A DNA stretch of 64,000 nt from contig NZ_CP076853.1 in assembly GCF_018987265.1 (NCBI RefSeq), forward strand, positions 3,058,501 to 3,122,500. Reading direction: 5' to 3'. The number at the start of each line of letters is the position of its first letter. Position 1 is the stretch's first letter. Position numbers and translations under genes: made by a program. A model generated the notes under the pieces. It did not search any database. It was not told the origin of the DNA and was given only the letters and a program-made list of their open reading frames with translations. Source of the stretch: Rhizobium sp. WYJ-E13 (lineage in GTDB: Bacteria > Pseudomonadota > Alphaproteobacteria > Rhizobiales > Rhizobiaceae). Positions 35,593 to 46,861 of this stretch are shown here, piece after piece.

Positions 35593-36306
35593 TTACCAAC
35601 GGCCGGCGTGCTGGCCGCCATCGACATTCAGCGTCTCGCCGGTCACGAAGCCGGCATGCTCCAGATAAAGCACGGCATCGACGATTTCGCTCACCTCGCC
35701 CAACCGGCCGACCGGGTGCAGGTCCTTGAGGAAATCATGCGTTTCCGGCGCATGCATGGGCGTCCTGATGATGCCCGGCGCGACCGCATTCACGCGAATA
35801 CCGCTCTTGGCATATTCGATGGCGAGCCCGCGCGTAACGGCATCGAGACCGCCCTTGGTCAGCGTCGCAAGACCCGTGGGAACACCGGCGATCGGCTGAT
35901 CCACAAGGGCCGTCGTAATCTGAACGATGTGACCATGGCCCTGCTTCAGCATCTGGGCGATGGCAAACTGCGTGATGTGGAAGAAGCCGGCAACGTTGAC
36001 GTTGATGACGTTATCGAAATCTTCGACGGTGTAATCGGTGAACGGCTTGCCGATGAAGATACCGGCATTGTTGATCAGCGTGTCGACACGACCGAAACGC
36101 TCCACGGCCGTCTTGATCACCTGTTCGGCGACAGCGCGCGCACCGACGTTGCCGGGGACTGCGATAACGCCCGTATCGGACGACGGCTGGATGTTGCGGG
36201 AGTTGGCGACAACAACGTACCCTTCCTTGCGATAGGCCTCGACGATACCTGCGCCGATACCCTGCGAAGCACCGGTAACGACTGCGACTTTCTGTTCATT
36301 GCTCAT
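35593..36306 (-). CDS. SDR-family protein with an altered catalytic site
   Basis: The ATG at 36306 follows AAGGAG; 237 residues. The cofactor motif VVTGASQGIGAGIVEA and NNAGIF are normal. At the catalytic site the sequence is QITTALVDQPIAGVPTGLATLTKGGL: lysine is kept, but the position four residues before it is alanine, not tyrosine, and serine is replaced by threonine. This is a known conserved variant subgroup, so it may be a reductase with other chemistry or a non-catalytic binding protein. The C-terminal LNVDGGQHAGRW is standard. It lies between the MBL hydrolase and tautomerase genes. Confidence 0.8.
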   Translation of the reverse strand: MSNEQKVAVVTGASQGIGAGIVEAYRKEGYVVVANSRNIQPSSDTGVIAVPGNVGARAVAEQVIKTAVERFGRVDTLINNAGIFIGKPFTDYTVEDFDNVINVNVAGFFHITQFAIAQMLKQGHGHIVQITTALVDQPIAGVPTGLATLTKGGLDAVTRGLAIEYAKSGIRVNAVAPGIIRTPMHAPETHDFLKDLHPVGRLGEVSEIVDAVLYLEHAGFVTGETLNVDGGQHAGRW

Positions 36307-36354
36307 GATATGTCTCCTTGGAAGATCGGCGCTTTGCGCCACGTGTTGGGATGT

Positions 36355-37137
36355 TCAGGCCGTCAGGTCGACGACGAGCGGTTTGCCTTTTTCGAAGAGC
36401 TTCAGGCGGTCATCGAGGTTGAAGACCGAGAAAGCGTGCGCGAGCTGGTCCTGATTTTCGCGGAAGTGTACCCAGCCTTCGTTATGCGCAGGCACGAGCA
36501 GCGCGTTCGGGAAGGCATGTGCCGCCTCCAGAGCATCTTCGCTGCCCATCGTCATGTGGAAGCGGCCACGGGGCTCGGCAGCGCCCGTAAACAACAGCAC
36601 GACTTTGGGAGAAAAGAGCCGCGCAACCTCGGCCGTGCCCTCGTACCAGACCGTGTCGCCGGTCACGTAGAGAAAGTCGCCAGGCTTTTCGCGGCCGAGT
36701 GCGAAGCCGACGACATCGCCGGAAATCGGCTCGATACCGACAGGACCGTGACGGGCCGGTGTTGCCGTGACCAGCAGCCTCTCGCCACCGGCGCCTTCCA
36801 GCGTGGCGGTTTCGAATGGAGCAAGCCCAAGGGCATTACCACCCAGCCGCTTCGCACCGGTCTGGGTCGTGTAGGTAGTGCCGACCGTCGGCAGCATCGC
36901 CCGGCCGGCACTATCGAGATTGTCGAGGTGCTGGTCGTGGCTGAGCAACACTGCATCCAGCCGGCCGATCTGCTCGACCGACAATGCAGGACCGGAGGTT
37001 TTTTCGAAGCGTACGGGCTTTTCCCTGTAGAGGCCCGGCGGGTCGAATGTCGGATCGGTCAGAAGCCGAAGCGCGCCGTATTCGATCAGCACGGTCGGTC
37101 CGCCGATAAGCGTAAGATTGAGACTGGAAGAACTCAT
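36355..37137 (-). CDS. MBL-fold metallohydrolase (UlaG-like)
   Basis: The ATG at 37137 (MSSSSLNLTLIGGPTVLIEYG) gives 260 residues. The fold is that of UlaG/RomA-like beta-lactamase-superfamily hydrolases: LLTDPTFDPPG, the metal motif SHDQHLDNLD, ARHGPVG, YVTGDTVWYEG and VPAHNEGW. The canonical HxHxDH reads HDQHLDN, so one histidine spacing differs; this is a subgroup variant. The substrate is unknown. It is the first gene of the minus-strand group and is divergent from a LysR gene 79 bp away, which is the likely regulator. Confidence 0.8.
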   Translation of the reverse strand: MSSSSLNLTLIGGPTVLIEYGALRLLTDPTFDPPGLYREKPVRFEKTSGPALSVEQIGRLDAVLLSHDQHLDNLDSAGRAMLPTVGTTYTTQTGAKRLGGNALGLAPFETATLEGAGGERLLVTATPARHGPVGIEPISGDVVGFALGREKPGDFLYVTGDTVWYEGTAEVARLFSPKVVLLFTGAAEPRGRFHMTMGSEDALEAAHAFPNALLVPAHNEGWVHFRENQDQLAHAFSVFNLDDRLKLFEKGKPLVVDLTA

Positions 37138-37216
37138 GTTCGGCAACCCTTCTGTTTCAAGGTCGCCTCCTGTCTAGTCCCGTTTCCTTCTGCGAAAAAT
37201 TCGCTATTCTTTGTCA

Positions 37217-38104
37217 ATGGCTGATAAAAAACGCACAGAGCCGGACTGGCAGGACATCAGGGTCTTTCTCGCGCTCGGACGGCACGGAAGCCTATCGGCC
37301 GCCGCCCGGACGCTGCGCGTCAACCATGCGACGATCGCCCGCCGGCTTCATTCGCTGGAGGAAACGCTCGGCGAAAAACTCGTCGAGCGTCGCCCGGACG
37401 GCTACGTGCTGACCCCAGCTGGGACCCGTGCGCTCACCGCAGCAAGCGACATGGAAGCCTCCGTCCAGACGCTCGGACGGGGCTGGAAGGATGACACGCC
37501 GAAAGGCCTGGTGCGCATCAACGCCTCGCCCGCACTCTCGCAAGGCTTCCTGATCCCCCGTTTGGCGGAGATCACCAAACAATATCCGGGCCTCGATATC
37601 GACCTCGCGACTGACCTGCGCACCATAAGCCTCGAACGTCACGAGGCCGACATCGCCATACGCCTGGGAAAACCGCAGGACGGCGATTTGATCGCCAAGC
37701 AACTTGCGACGATCGGATACGGCTTTTACGGAACGCAGGAGGTTTGCCGGCAGGTCGAAAACGGCGCCGAACCCGTCTTCATCGGATTTGACGAGGTAAA
37801 CGGCTATGTGCCCGAGGCGATCTGGCTGGCCCGCCACTTCTCGCACGCGCGCGTGTCTTTCCGCACCAACAATCAGGTTTCCCAGGCGATGGCTGCCAAA
37901 TCAGGCGCAGGTCTGGCACTCCTGCCGCATTACATCGGCCGTCTGGAAGGAAACCTCTACCCCTGCCCGCTCGAACTAGTCCCGCCGCCGCGGGAAGCCT
38001 GGCTTCTCACCCGACGCCAGCAGCGCAAGGATCTGCCGATCCGGACCGCCGCCGAATACATCACCAAGATATTCGCGACGGAACAAGCTTTATTCGAGGA
38101 ATGA
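37217..38104 (+). CDS. LysR-type transcriptional regulator
   Basis: The ATG at 37217 gives 295 residues. The N-terminal HTH reads FLALGRHGSLSAAARTLRVNHATIARRLHSLEETLGEKL, of the subgroup with the NHATIARR recognition helix. The effector domain starts at GLVRINASPALSQGFLIPRLAEI. Length is normal. It is divergent from the MBL-SDR-tautomerase-NMO group, which it probably controls. The 79-bp gap is too short for more than overlapping promoters. Its stop is close to the convergent GntR gene. Confidence 0.85.
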   Translation: MADKKRTEPDWQDIRVFLALGRHGSLSAAARTLRVNHATIARRLHSLEETLGEKLVERRPDGYVLTPAGTRALTAASDMEASVQTLGRGWKDDTPKGLVRINASPALSQGFLIPRLAEITKQYPGLDIDLATDLRTISLERHEADIAIRLGKPQDGDLIAKQLATIGYGFYGTQEVCRQVENGAEPVFIGFDEVNGYVPEAIWLARHFSHARVSFRTNNQVSQAMAAKSGAGLALLPHYIGRLEGNLYPCPLELVPPPREAWLLTRRQQRKDLPIRTAAEYITKIFATEQALFEE

Positions 38105-38131
38105 GACCTCAACACCCGAAGCCGGGCTTCC

Positions 38132-38917
38132 TCAGAAGGACAGGTCGAGCACACGGCCTTCGAACAGGCGATCCCGCGAACCCTCGAGATGCGCCCGCAT
38201 CAGGTCACGGGCATCTTCCGCCCTGCCCTCGGCGATCGCCTTGTAGATTTCGTTATGCTCCTGGTACACCTGCTCCAGGCCCGGCCGCGGACCAAGCAAC
38301 GAAAGCCCATGCAGATGCATGCCGACGGCGATATGCGCTTTCAGCGCATCCATGGAGGCGGTGTAATAGTGGTTGTTGGCTGCCTCGGTGACGGCGCGGT
38401 GGAAGACGAAATCGGCGTCCACCCGGTGAAGCTGATGGCTGGTCGCCTCACGCAGGTCTGCAAGCGCGGCCGCGATTTTCTGGATCGCGGCATCGTCACG
38501 GCGCTTGGCGGCAAAATAGGCGGCCGCCGGTTCGATCGTCAGGCGAAATTCGTAGCAGCGCTGGATATCGGCAATCGTCTTGACCGGCGAATAGGCCAGC
38601 TGGGCCGTTGGCGAACCATGCGCGCTGACGAATGTGCCGGCTCCCTGCCTTGCATAGACGATCCCCTGCTCGCGCAGGCGTGCCAGCGCATCGCGCACGA
38701 TCGGGCGCGAGACGCCGAGCATCGAAGCCAGTTCGTGTTCGCCCGGAAGGCGTGAATCCGGCGGGTAATTGCCGGCGCGGATGCGTTCCATCAACTGGTC
38801 GAGGACACGGTCGACCAGCTTCACGGCCCTGCCGCGCTCCGGCCGCGCCTGAGGCGCAGCTTCAGGATTCACCGATCCGCCATTCGCTTCGTCCACTCTC
38901 ATTCTCCCTGCTGGCAT
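38132..38917 (-). CDS. GntR-family regulator with FCD domain
   Basis: Up to 261 residues from the ATG at 38917 (AGGCGG 8 nt upstream); a GTG at 38896 with AGGGAG 7 nt upstream is an alternative start. The winged helix contains LMERIRAGNYPPDSRLPGEHELASMLGVSRPIVRDALARLREQGIV. The FCD effector domain shows the metal-ligand helices DADFVFHRAVTEAANN and HNEIYKAIAEGRAEDARDLMRAHLEGS. FCD regulators respond to organic or sugar acids. It is the last gene of a minus-strand unit with the DUF1537 kinase and ABC transporter, so it probably represses this island in the absence of its acid substrate. Confidence 0.85.
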   Translation of the reverse strand: MPAGRMRVDEANGGSVNPEAAPQARPERGRAVKLVDRVLDQLMERIRAGNYPPDSRLPGEHELASMLGVSRPIVRDALARLREQGIVYARQGAGTFVSAHGSPTAQLAYSPVKTIADIQRCYEFRLTIEPAAAYFAAKRRDDAAIQKIAAALADLREATSHQLHRVDADFVFHRAVTEAANNHYYTASMDALKAHIAVGMHLHGLSLLGPRPGLEQVYQEHNEIYKAIAEGRAEDARDLMRAHLEGSRDRLFEGRVLDLSF

Positions 38918-38920
38918 CCG

Positions 38921-39978
38921 TTACGCCGCCTGATTCCGAACGATCAGTCTTAGCAAACTATCGGAATTGCCGAAGCCCCCCGACTTGACGGCACATCGAA
39001 ATTGCCGCCCGTTGACGCCGGTCACGTCAAACCACGGAATACCGGCCTCGATTTCCCCCTTCGGCAACAGGACCGAAACGCCCAGTTCACGGAAAACGGC
39101 AAGCGCAGTATCGCCGCCGCCCACCATGATCATATCCGGGTTCGTATCATCTATGACCGATTTCACGCCCTGCGCAAAGCGAGCGGCAACAAGCGCGGCA
39201 TCGCTCTTGATCTCGCCGGTGCAGCGCAGCAGTGCCGGCAGCGCCAACCCCTCGCCGCTTTCGACCGCACCCATCGGCGCATCGACGACGATGCGAAGTA
39301 CATGCGAGGCCTCGAGACGATCCATCTGCACGGCCGTGATGGGATCGCGGGAGCCGAAGGCAAACAGCGTCTTCCGCGTCGCAAGAAATTCGGGCACCAG
39401 CCGCGCAGTTCCGCCGAGCCGTCGCGCCAGGGCCGAACCCAGACCACGGGCGCCGACGGCAAGGGTGGAAAGCCAGTCGTTCTCCACGACGACAATATCG
39501 AGATCGGCATCGTCTTCGGCATCGGCAACCATCACGTCACGGCCAAATCCGGCAAAGAGGTCGGCTATCGGCAAAGGATGCTCCACACCGCGCCCAACTA
39601 CGCAACCACGATAGGTGATCCGCTCCTGATCGGGAATGGCAGGTGCCATGAGGATTGTCTTGAGACCCAGCACATCTGCCAGCGCAGTGCTTTCGGCTGC
39701 GATATTGCCCTTCAGCCGGGAGTCGATCTTCTTCATGAAGATTGCCGACCCGGCAGCGCGCAGGGTCTCGGCAACGGCCCGCACACGCGCGGCCGCTTCC
39801 TCCTCCGGCAGGCTGCGCGAGGCAGTATTGACCACAACGACTTCGGCGCCGGTTTCCAGCGCCATGCCAGCCGCTTCGACATCGATCGCGACGGCGACTG
39901 ACAACCCGGCCTCTATAAAGGGTGTGCCCGTATCGAGCGAGCCGGTCAGGTCGTCGGCAATGATGGCGACTTTCAACG

Positions 39979-39982
<4 letters not shown>
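38921..39982 (-). CDS. four-carbon acid sugar kinase family protein (DUF1537, DtnK/OtnK-like)
   Basis: The ATG at 39982 overlaps the stop of the upstream ABC ATPase as ATGA; 353 residues. It covers both DUF1537 domains: N-terminal VAIIADDLTGSLDTGTPF and KKIDSRLKGNIAAES with acid-sugar-binding residues, and C-terminal MIMVGGGDTALAVFRELG plus KSGGFGNSDSLLRL for ATP. Enzymes of this family phosphorylate D-threonate, L-threonate or D-erythronate (established for DtnK, LtnK and OtnK). With a PdxA2 homologue 10 kb away in the same island, D-threonate-type catabolism to dihydroxyacetone phosphate is the best guess. The exact substrate is open. Confidence 0.82.
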
Positions 39983-41974
<1,992 letters not shown>

Positions 41975-41978
<4 letters not shown>

Positions 41979-42934
41979 TTGCCGCCTCGCGGATTGAGTG
42001 CGTCGTTGAGACCATCGCCGAGGAAGCTGAAGGCTACCGAGGCAAGGCCGAGCACCGCCGCCGGAGCGGCGAGGAGATGCGGATAATGCTGCCAGACACG
42101 CAGGCCGTCCGAGATCATGTTACCCCAGCTCGGCGTGGGCGGATTGACGCCAACACCGAGGAAGCTGAAGGCACTTTCCAGCACCATGGCGGTGCCGAGG
42201 CCGGCGCTGACGGAAACGATCAGCGGCCCGAGCGCATTCGGCACGATATAGCGCAGGATGACGATCCAGTTGGAAAGGCCGAGCGCCTGTGCCGCCATGA
42301 CATAGGGGCGATTGCGGATCGACAGGACCTGGGCGCGGACGAGGCGCGCATAGGGCGGCCAGGAGATCAGCGCCATTGAGCCGAAGACGAGGAGAAAATC
42401 TACCCAAACAGTCTGGCGATAGAAGGGATTGAGGGTCGCGAGATACTGCGCCTCCATCCACCTGGTGATCGGCGTTTTCAGCGATGCATTGATGACGACG
42501 ACGAGCAGCAGGTTCGGCACCGACATCGTCATATCGGTCAGCCACATGATGACCCGATCGAACGGATTGCCGAAGAAGCCGGCGACAGCGCCGAGCACGA
42601 GCCCGATCAGGACAGCGATGAAGGTGACGATGACGGCGACGAGGAAGGCTGTGCGCGTGCCGAACACGATACGGCTGAAGACGTCGCGACCAAGATCATC
42701 GGTACCGAAGAAATGCGCCAGCGACGGTGGCGCATTGCGCGAAGCGAGATCCTGGCTGAGATAGTCATAAGGCGTGAGAGCGGGGCCGAAGATCGCCGTG
42801 AAGGCGAGGATCACGATCACGATCAGACCGAAGATTGCAAGCTTGTTGCGCCTCAGGCGATGCCAGGCATCACGCCACAGATTGACGGGCGGCTCCTCGG
42901 CCGTATCGATCGTCGAAAGAGGGATTGCGGACAT
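41975..42934 (-). CDS. ABC transporter permease (DppC-like)
   Basis: A 319-residue inner-membrane protein with an N-terminal cytoplasmic tail and six helices. It has the OppC/DppC-type N-terminal segment (RRNKLAIFGLIVIVILAFTAIFGPALTPYD, FFGTDDLGRDVFSRI) and the EAA loop YVMAAQALGLSNWIVILRYIVPNALGPLIV that docks on the ATPases. An insertion between helices (LKTPITRWMEAQYLATLNPFYRQTVW) is longer than in standard DppC. It overlaps the DppD-like gene by 4 nt and follows the partner permease by 2 nt. Confidence 0.9.
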
Positions 42935-42936
42935 GA

Positions 42937-43899
42937 TCAGCGGCTCCTTCTGGAGTCATTGGCCCGCGGATCGAGCAGCGGATAAAGCACATCGACCAGC
43001 AGATTCGATACCATGACCAGGAAGGATCCGATCAAGGTGATCGCGAGAATGACGGGATAATCGGAATTGATGAGCGCCTGTACGGTCAAGCGCCCGAGGC
43101 CTGGCAGGCCGAAAACGAGCTCGACGAAGATGGCGCCGTTGACGATGGTGATCATGATGAGGCCGAGCTGCGTGACGACGGGCGTCAGCACCGGGCGCAG
43201 GATGTGCTTCAGCGCCACCACGATTTCCGGCACGCCCTTGGCGCGCGCGGTGCGGACGAAATCTTCGGACAGCACCTCGATAACGGCGGCGCGCGTCTGG
43301 CGCACGATCAGCGCGATCGGCTGGAAGGACAAAACGATGAGCGGCAGGATGATGCGCACGTCAAAGACGCCGCCCCAGCCATAGGGCACCTTGATCATCG
43401 GCAGCAGCACGATCAGCGCCACCATCAGAAGCGGACCTGCGACATAGGCCGGGATCGCCCAGAGAAAAAGCGCCGTGCCGAGGATCGTGTAGTCGACGCG
43501 GTTGTTCTGATTGAGGGCGGCGATCATGCCGAGCGGGATCGCGACGACAGCCGTCAGGATGATGGAACAGAGCGCAAGCTGGAAGGAAACCGGTGCAGCA
43601 GCAGAAACCATCGCCCAGACCGAGCGGCCCGATGTCAGCGAGTTGCCGAACTGGCCGTGCAGGAGGTTCCAGACGTAAAGGCCGAACTGCTCGATGAAGG
43701 GTTTGTTGAGGCCCGCACTTTCGCGGATCGCCTCGATACGCTGCGGGTTATAGGCAACGTCACCGGGCGCGCGAAGGAAGATCAGCTTGATCGGGTCGCC
43801 AGCACCGTAGAATGCCATCGCATAGACGGCCATCATCACGATCAGGACCGACGGAATCCAGATGGCAAACCGCGTAAGCACGTAGCGTAGCAAGGCCAC
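42937..43899 (-). CDS. ABC transporter permease (DppB-like)
   Basis: A 320-residue permease with the DppB features: an N-terminal helix (LTRFAIWIPSVLIVMMAVYAMAF), a periplasmic region, then five more helices. The EAA loop is VRTARAKGVPEIVVALKHILRPVLTPVV. It pairs with the DppC-like protein to form the channel. It is separated from the solute-binding protein gene by 127 bp that contain two stable hairpins, likely lowering its expression relative to the binding protein. Confidence 0.9.
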   Translation of the reverse strand: MALLRYVLTRFAIWIPSVLIVMMAVYAMAFYGAGDPIKLIFLRAPGDVAYNPQRIEAIRESAGLNKPFIEQFGLYVWNLLHGQFGNSLTSGRSVWAMVSAAAPVSFQLALCSIILTAVVAIPLGMIAALNQNNRVDYTILGTALFLWAIPAYVAGPLLMVALIVLLPMIKVPYGWGGVFDVRIILPLIVLSFQPIALIVRQTRAAVIEVLSEDFVRTARAKGVPEIVVALKHILRPVLTPVVTQLGLIMITIVNGAIFVELVFGLPGLGRLTVQALINSDYPVILAITLIGSFLVMVSNLLVDVLYPLLDPRANDSRRSR

Positions 43900-43962
43900 C
43901 TCCCATTCTTGCCCGGCGCATTCCCGCAGGAGGTCGCAGCCGCCGGTTCTTCTTGAAATATA

Positions 43963-44014
43963 GCGCGAAGGTCTTGCGACCTTCGCGCCGCTGCTTCGGC
44001 CGCATCATGCGGCC
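43963..44014 (-). terminator. two tandem hairpins between binding-protein and permease genes
   Basis: GCGCGAAGGTC (43963-43973), loop TTGC, exact complement to 43988; and a second hairpin GGCCGCA-TCA-TGCGGCC at 43998-44014. They lie just after the binding-protein stop on the minus strand. There is no T-tract, so partial termination or 3'-end protection of the binding-protein mRNA is more likely than full termination. Confidence 0.6.
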
Positions 44015-44026
44015 ATGTTATCGACC

Positions 44027-45667
44027 TTAGCCGATGGAAACATCCCAGGGAGCCACAACCTGCCAGTCGAGGTTCTTTTCCATTGCCTTGACGTCCTTGG
44101 TCGCCCAGCGCGACATCGCCTGAGAATACCACGGGAGGAAGACCCAGTCGTCGCGGAAGGCCTTCTGGGCTTCCTGCGCGAGCTTCACACGATCCGGATC
44201 GTCGGCAGACTTGGTCGCTGCCTCTGCAAGCAGGCTGTCCACCTTGTCGTTCTTGTATCCGCCGAGCTTATTCTGGGCGTTTGACGAGGTAGAGGCGATG
44301 GAACCGGCGAGATAGGAGACGGCATCGGGAACACGTGTGCCGACGTCGTCACGGAAGATCTGAACCGAGTTCTGGTCAGGACCAGCATAGGCATCCTGCT
44401 GCGGCTTCATGTCGACGGCGGTGATGCCGAGGTTTTGACGCCACTGCTCGGCGATGAACTGCGCAGCCGCCTGGATCGCCGGGCCGGAAATGCCGACGAA
44501 CAGCAGCTTGGGAAGACGCTCTGGGCCGCCATAGCTCGATTCAGCCAGCAGCTTCTTGGCCGCTGCCGGATCATACGGATAGGGCTCGAAGCCGGAATTG
44601 TCGGCACCCGGAACCGAATTCAGGATCTGGTCGGCCTTCTTGTGCGGACCATCCGGATAGGACGCCTTGAACAGGCCGTCGCGGTCGACCGCCATGATCA
44701 GCGCCTGGCGAACCTTGGGATCATCCATCGGCGCGCGAGAGGTGTTGAACCAGAAATGCTGGCTGGTCGGGATGAACGGGCCGGCAGAAAATTCCGGGCC
44801 GAGATCCTGGACGATCGTCGAGGTGATGAGCTCGGTGTGAGCATTGTATTCGCCGGATTTGATCAGCGAGGTCGCGGTGACATTGTCTTCAATCGAGCTG
44901 ATCTCGATGCGGGCGAGTTTCGGCTTCGGTCCGAAGAACTTTTCGTTCGGTTCAAAGGTCAGCGTACCGGCGTCGATATCGAGAGCCGTCAGCTTGAAGG
45001 GGCCGGAATAGACCGCGCTGCTGTCCGGCTTGTACCAATCGGCCATTTCCTCGCCGTCACTGCCGCGCGACTGGGCAGCCTTGGTGATCGGGACGATGTG
45101 GTTGGCAAGACGCATGAAGAAGATCGGATCGGCTTCCGTCAGCGTGCAGACGACCGTCGATTCATCAGGTGTCGCAACGCCCGTCAATTCGTTGCCGGAG
45201 CCGGCGGAGATTTCCTTGTAGCCCTGAACCTTGCTCAGCACCTGATCGACACGCTGGTTCTTCGTATTGGGCATGGAAGAGACTTCCCAGGAGCCCTTGA
45301 TATCGGCCGAGGTGATCTTGCTGCCATCGGAGAAGACCGCTTTCGGGTCGATCTTGAACGTCCAGACCTTCTTGTCCGGCGAGTCCCAGCTCGTGAAGAC
45401 GTAGGGCTGGATCTTTCCATCAGCGTCGAAATACATCGGCGAAGCCCACCAGAACGAATTCCAGCGGAAGGTTCTGCCGCCGCCACGCAGCGGCGACCAG
45501 TCCTGGTCGAAAGCAGGATTGATGGCCTTCAGGACCTGGCCATCCTGCGCCATGACGATGCGGGCACTCGCGCCGAAAAGCGAGAAGCCAACGCCGGCTG
45601 CAAGCCCCAGCTTCAGCGCGTGACGCCGGGAAATCTGCGAAAAGTCTTGGTCGTTGCGAATTGTCAT
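44027..45667 (-). CDS. ABC transporter substrate-binding protein, family 5, Tat-exported
   Basis: The ATG at 45667 (MTIRNDQDF) follows GGAGG; 546 residues. The N-terminus has a Tat-type signal: SRRHALKLGLAAGVGFSLFGAS, with an Arg pair before a hydrophobic stretch, cut near VMAQ. The body matches SBP_bac_5: KVWTFKIDPKAVFSDGSKITSADIKGSWE, YSGPFKLTALD, and RQALIMAVDRDGLF. Such proteins bind peptides, but also oligosaccharides and opines. It heads the transport operon and is divergent from the lyase gene. The ligand is most likely linked to the sugar-acid enzymes nearby. Confidence 0.88.
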   Translation of the reverse strand: MTIRNDQDFSQISRRHALKLGLAAGVGFSLFGASARIVMAQDGQVLKAINPAFDQDWSPLRGGGRTFRWNSFWWASPMYFDADGKIQPYVFTSWDSPDKKVWTFKIDPKAVFSDGSKITSADIKGSWEVSSMPNTKNQRVDQVLSKVQGYKEISAGSGNELTGVATPDESTVVCTLTEADPIFFMRLANHIVPITKAAQSRGSDGEEMADWYKPDSSAVYSGPFKLTALDIDAGTLTFEPNEKFFGPKPKLARIEISSIEDNVTATSLIKSGEYNAHTELITSTIVQDLGPEFSAGPFIPTSQHFWFNTSRAPMDDPKVRQALIMAVDRDGLFKASYPDGPHKKADQILNSVPGADNSGFEPYPYDPAAAKKLLAESSYGGPERLPKLLFVGISGPAIQAAAQFIAEQWRQNLGITAVDMKPQQDAYAGPDQNSVQIFRDDVGTRVPDAVSYLAGSIASTSSNAQNKLGGYKNDKVDSLLAEAATKSADDPDRVKLAQEAQKAFRDDWVFLPWYSQAMSRWATKDVKAMEKNLDWQVVAPWDVSIG

Positions 45668-45943
45668 TTGCTCCTCCATGGCAAATAGCGCGCCTTTCGA
45701 AAGACCTCCCCGAAGCTGCGCGATATACCGCAGACATTTGCGCGATAATGTAAATCTGTCAATGGAAAATAACTGACGAAACTCCAAACTGCAAGATCGC
45801 AATTAATTACGACGTTAAATCAATATCTTAAAAATAGGCACGTAGAGATTTCAAATTTGTAAGATTGACAACTACCTCGCATTGGGATGAATACGACAGC
45901 ACAGGAACGTGCCGGGAAGGCCCGGTCTGAAGAGGAGGATACC
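45668..45943. promoter_or_regulatory. AT-rich divergent promoter region of the sugar-acid island
   Basis: About 276 bp, AT-rich between 45740 and 45880. It separates the transport operon from the lyase operon and must drive both. A TTGT-N7-ACAA inverted repeat at about 45857-45871 is a possible operator half-site pair for the GntR regulator, but it is not strong. Confidence 0.45.
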
Positions 45944-46849
45944 TTGAGCAATCACAAGATTACAGGCGTCTACAGCGCCGCCACCACCCCTCTCAACACC
46001 GATGGCAGCCCCGATCTCGGTCTCTTCACCGAACATTGCCAGCGGCTGATCGAAGAAGGTTGCCATGGCGTTGCGCTGCTTGGCACGACAGGCGAAGCGA
46101 ACTCCTTCTCTTCTGCCGAGCGCCGCGCGCTCCTCGAAGCCGCTCTGAAGGCCGGCATTCCCGCGGACAAGCTCCTGCCAGGTACCGGCGTCGTCGCCAT
46201 TCCCGAGACGATTGAACTGACGAGGCACGCGCTTTCGCTCGGCGTCACCAAGGTGGTGATGCTGCCGCCCTTCTATTACAAGGGCGTTTCCGACGAAGGC
46301 CTCTTTACCGCCTACGCCCAGATTCTGGAGAAGATCGGCGACAGCCGGCTGCAGGTGATCCTCTATCACATCCCACAGGTTTCGGGCGTTCCGCTCTCCA
46401 TTCCGCTGATCAGCCGACTGGTCGAAGCCTTCCCGGATACAGTTGTCGGCATCAAGGAATCTGCTGGCGATTTCAATAACATGCAGGCAATTATCGCCGC
46501 CTGCCCGGGTTTCTCCGTACTCTGCGGCGCCGACCCGCTGCTGCTGCCGCTACTGAAAGCCGGCGGCGCGGGCTGCATCACCGCCACGTCGAACCTTGTC
46601 GGAAATTCCCTGCGTACGGTTTACGACCACGTCCATGACGAGGCACGCAATGCAGATGTCGAGACAGCGCAGGCTCGCATCAACGCTTTCCGCACCCTGT
46701 CGAACTCCTATGTGCAGATCCCGGCCATCAAGGCGATGGTGGGACTGAAAACCGGCAATGTCGGCTGGCGGCGCACTCGCCCGCCGCTAATGCCGCTCAA
46801 CGATACCGAATATGCGGCGCTCGCCGAAAGCTACGCAAAGCTGCCGTAA
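45944..46849 (+). CDS. DHDPS/N-acetylneuraminate lyase-family protein
   Basis: The likely start is a TTG at 45944, preceded by AGGAGG at a 5-nt distance; an upstream ATG at 45887 would add 19 poorly conserved residues. The 301-residue protein has GVYSAATTPLNTDGSPD, GTTGEANSFSSAERRALLE, catalytic Tyr141 (VILYHIPQ) and Schiff-base Lys171 (VVGIKESAGD). It is a class I pyruvate-type lyase. Beside a BNR/sialidase-like protein, a sialate or 2-keto-3-deoxy acid lyase role is possible. The nearby acid sugar enzymes favour the latter. It is first in the plus-strand operon. Confidence 0.82.
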   Translation: MSNHKITGVYSAATTPLNTDGSPDLGLFTEHCQRLIEEGCHGVALLGTTGEANSFSSAERRALLEAALKAGIPADKLLPGTGVVAIPETIELTRHALSLGVTKVVMLPPFYYKGVSDEGLFTAYAQILEKIGDSRLQVILYHIPQVSGVPLSIPLISRLVEAFPDTVVGIKESAGDFNNMQAIIAACPGFSVLCGADPLLLPLLKAGGAGCITATSNLVGNSLRTVYDHVHDEARNADVETAQARINAFRTLSNSYVQIPAIKAMVGLKTGNVGWRRTRPPLMPLNDTEYAALAESYAKLP

Positions 46850-46861
46850 GGAGGAAGAACC

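Noticed and set aside
35584..37224. A 546-codon plus-strand open frame opposite the SDR and MBL genes
   Set aside because: Antisense shadow; the minus-strand frames have ribosome sites and family motifs.
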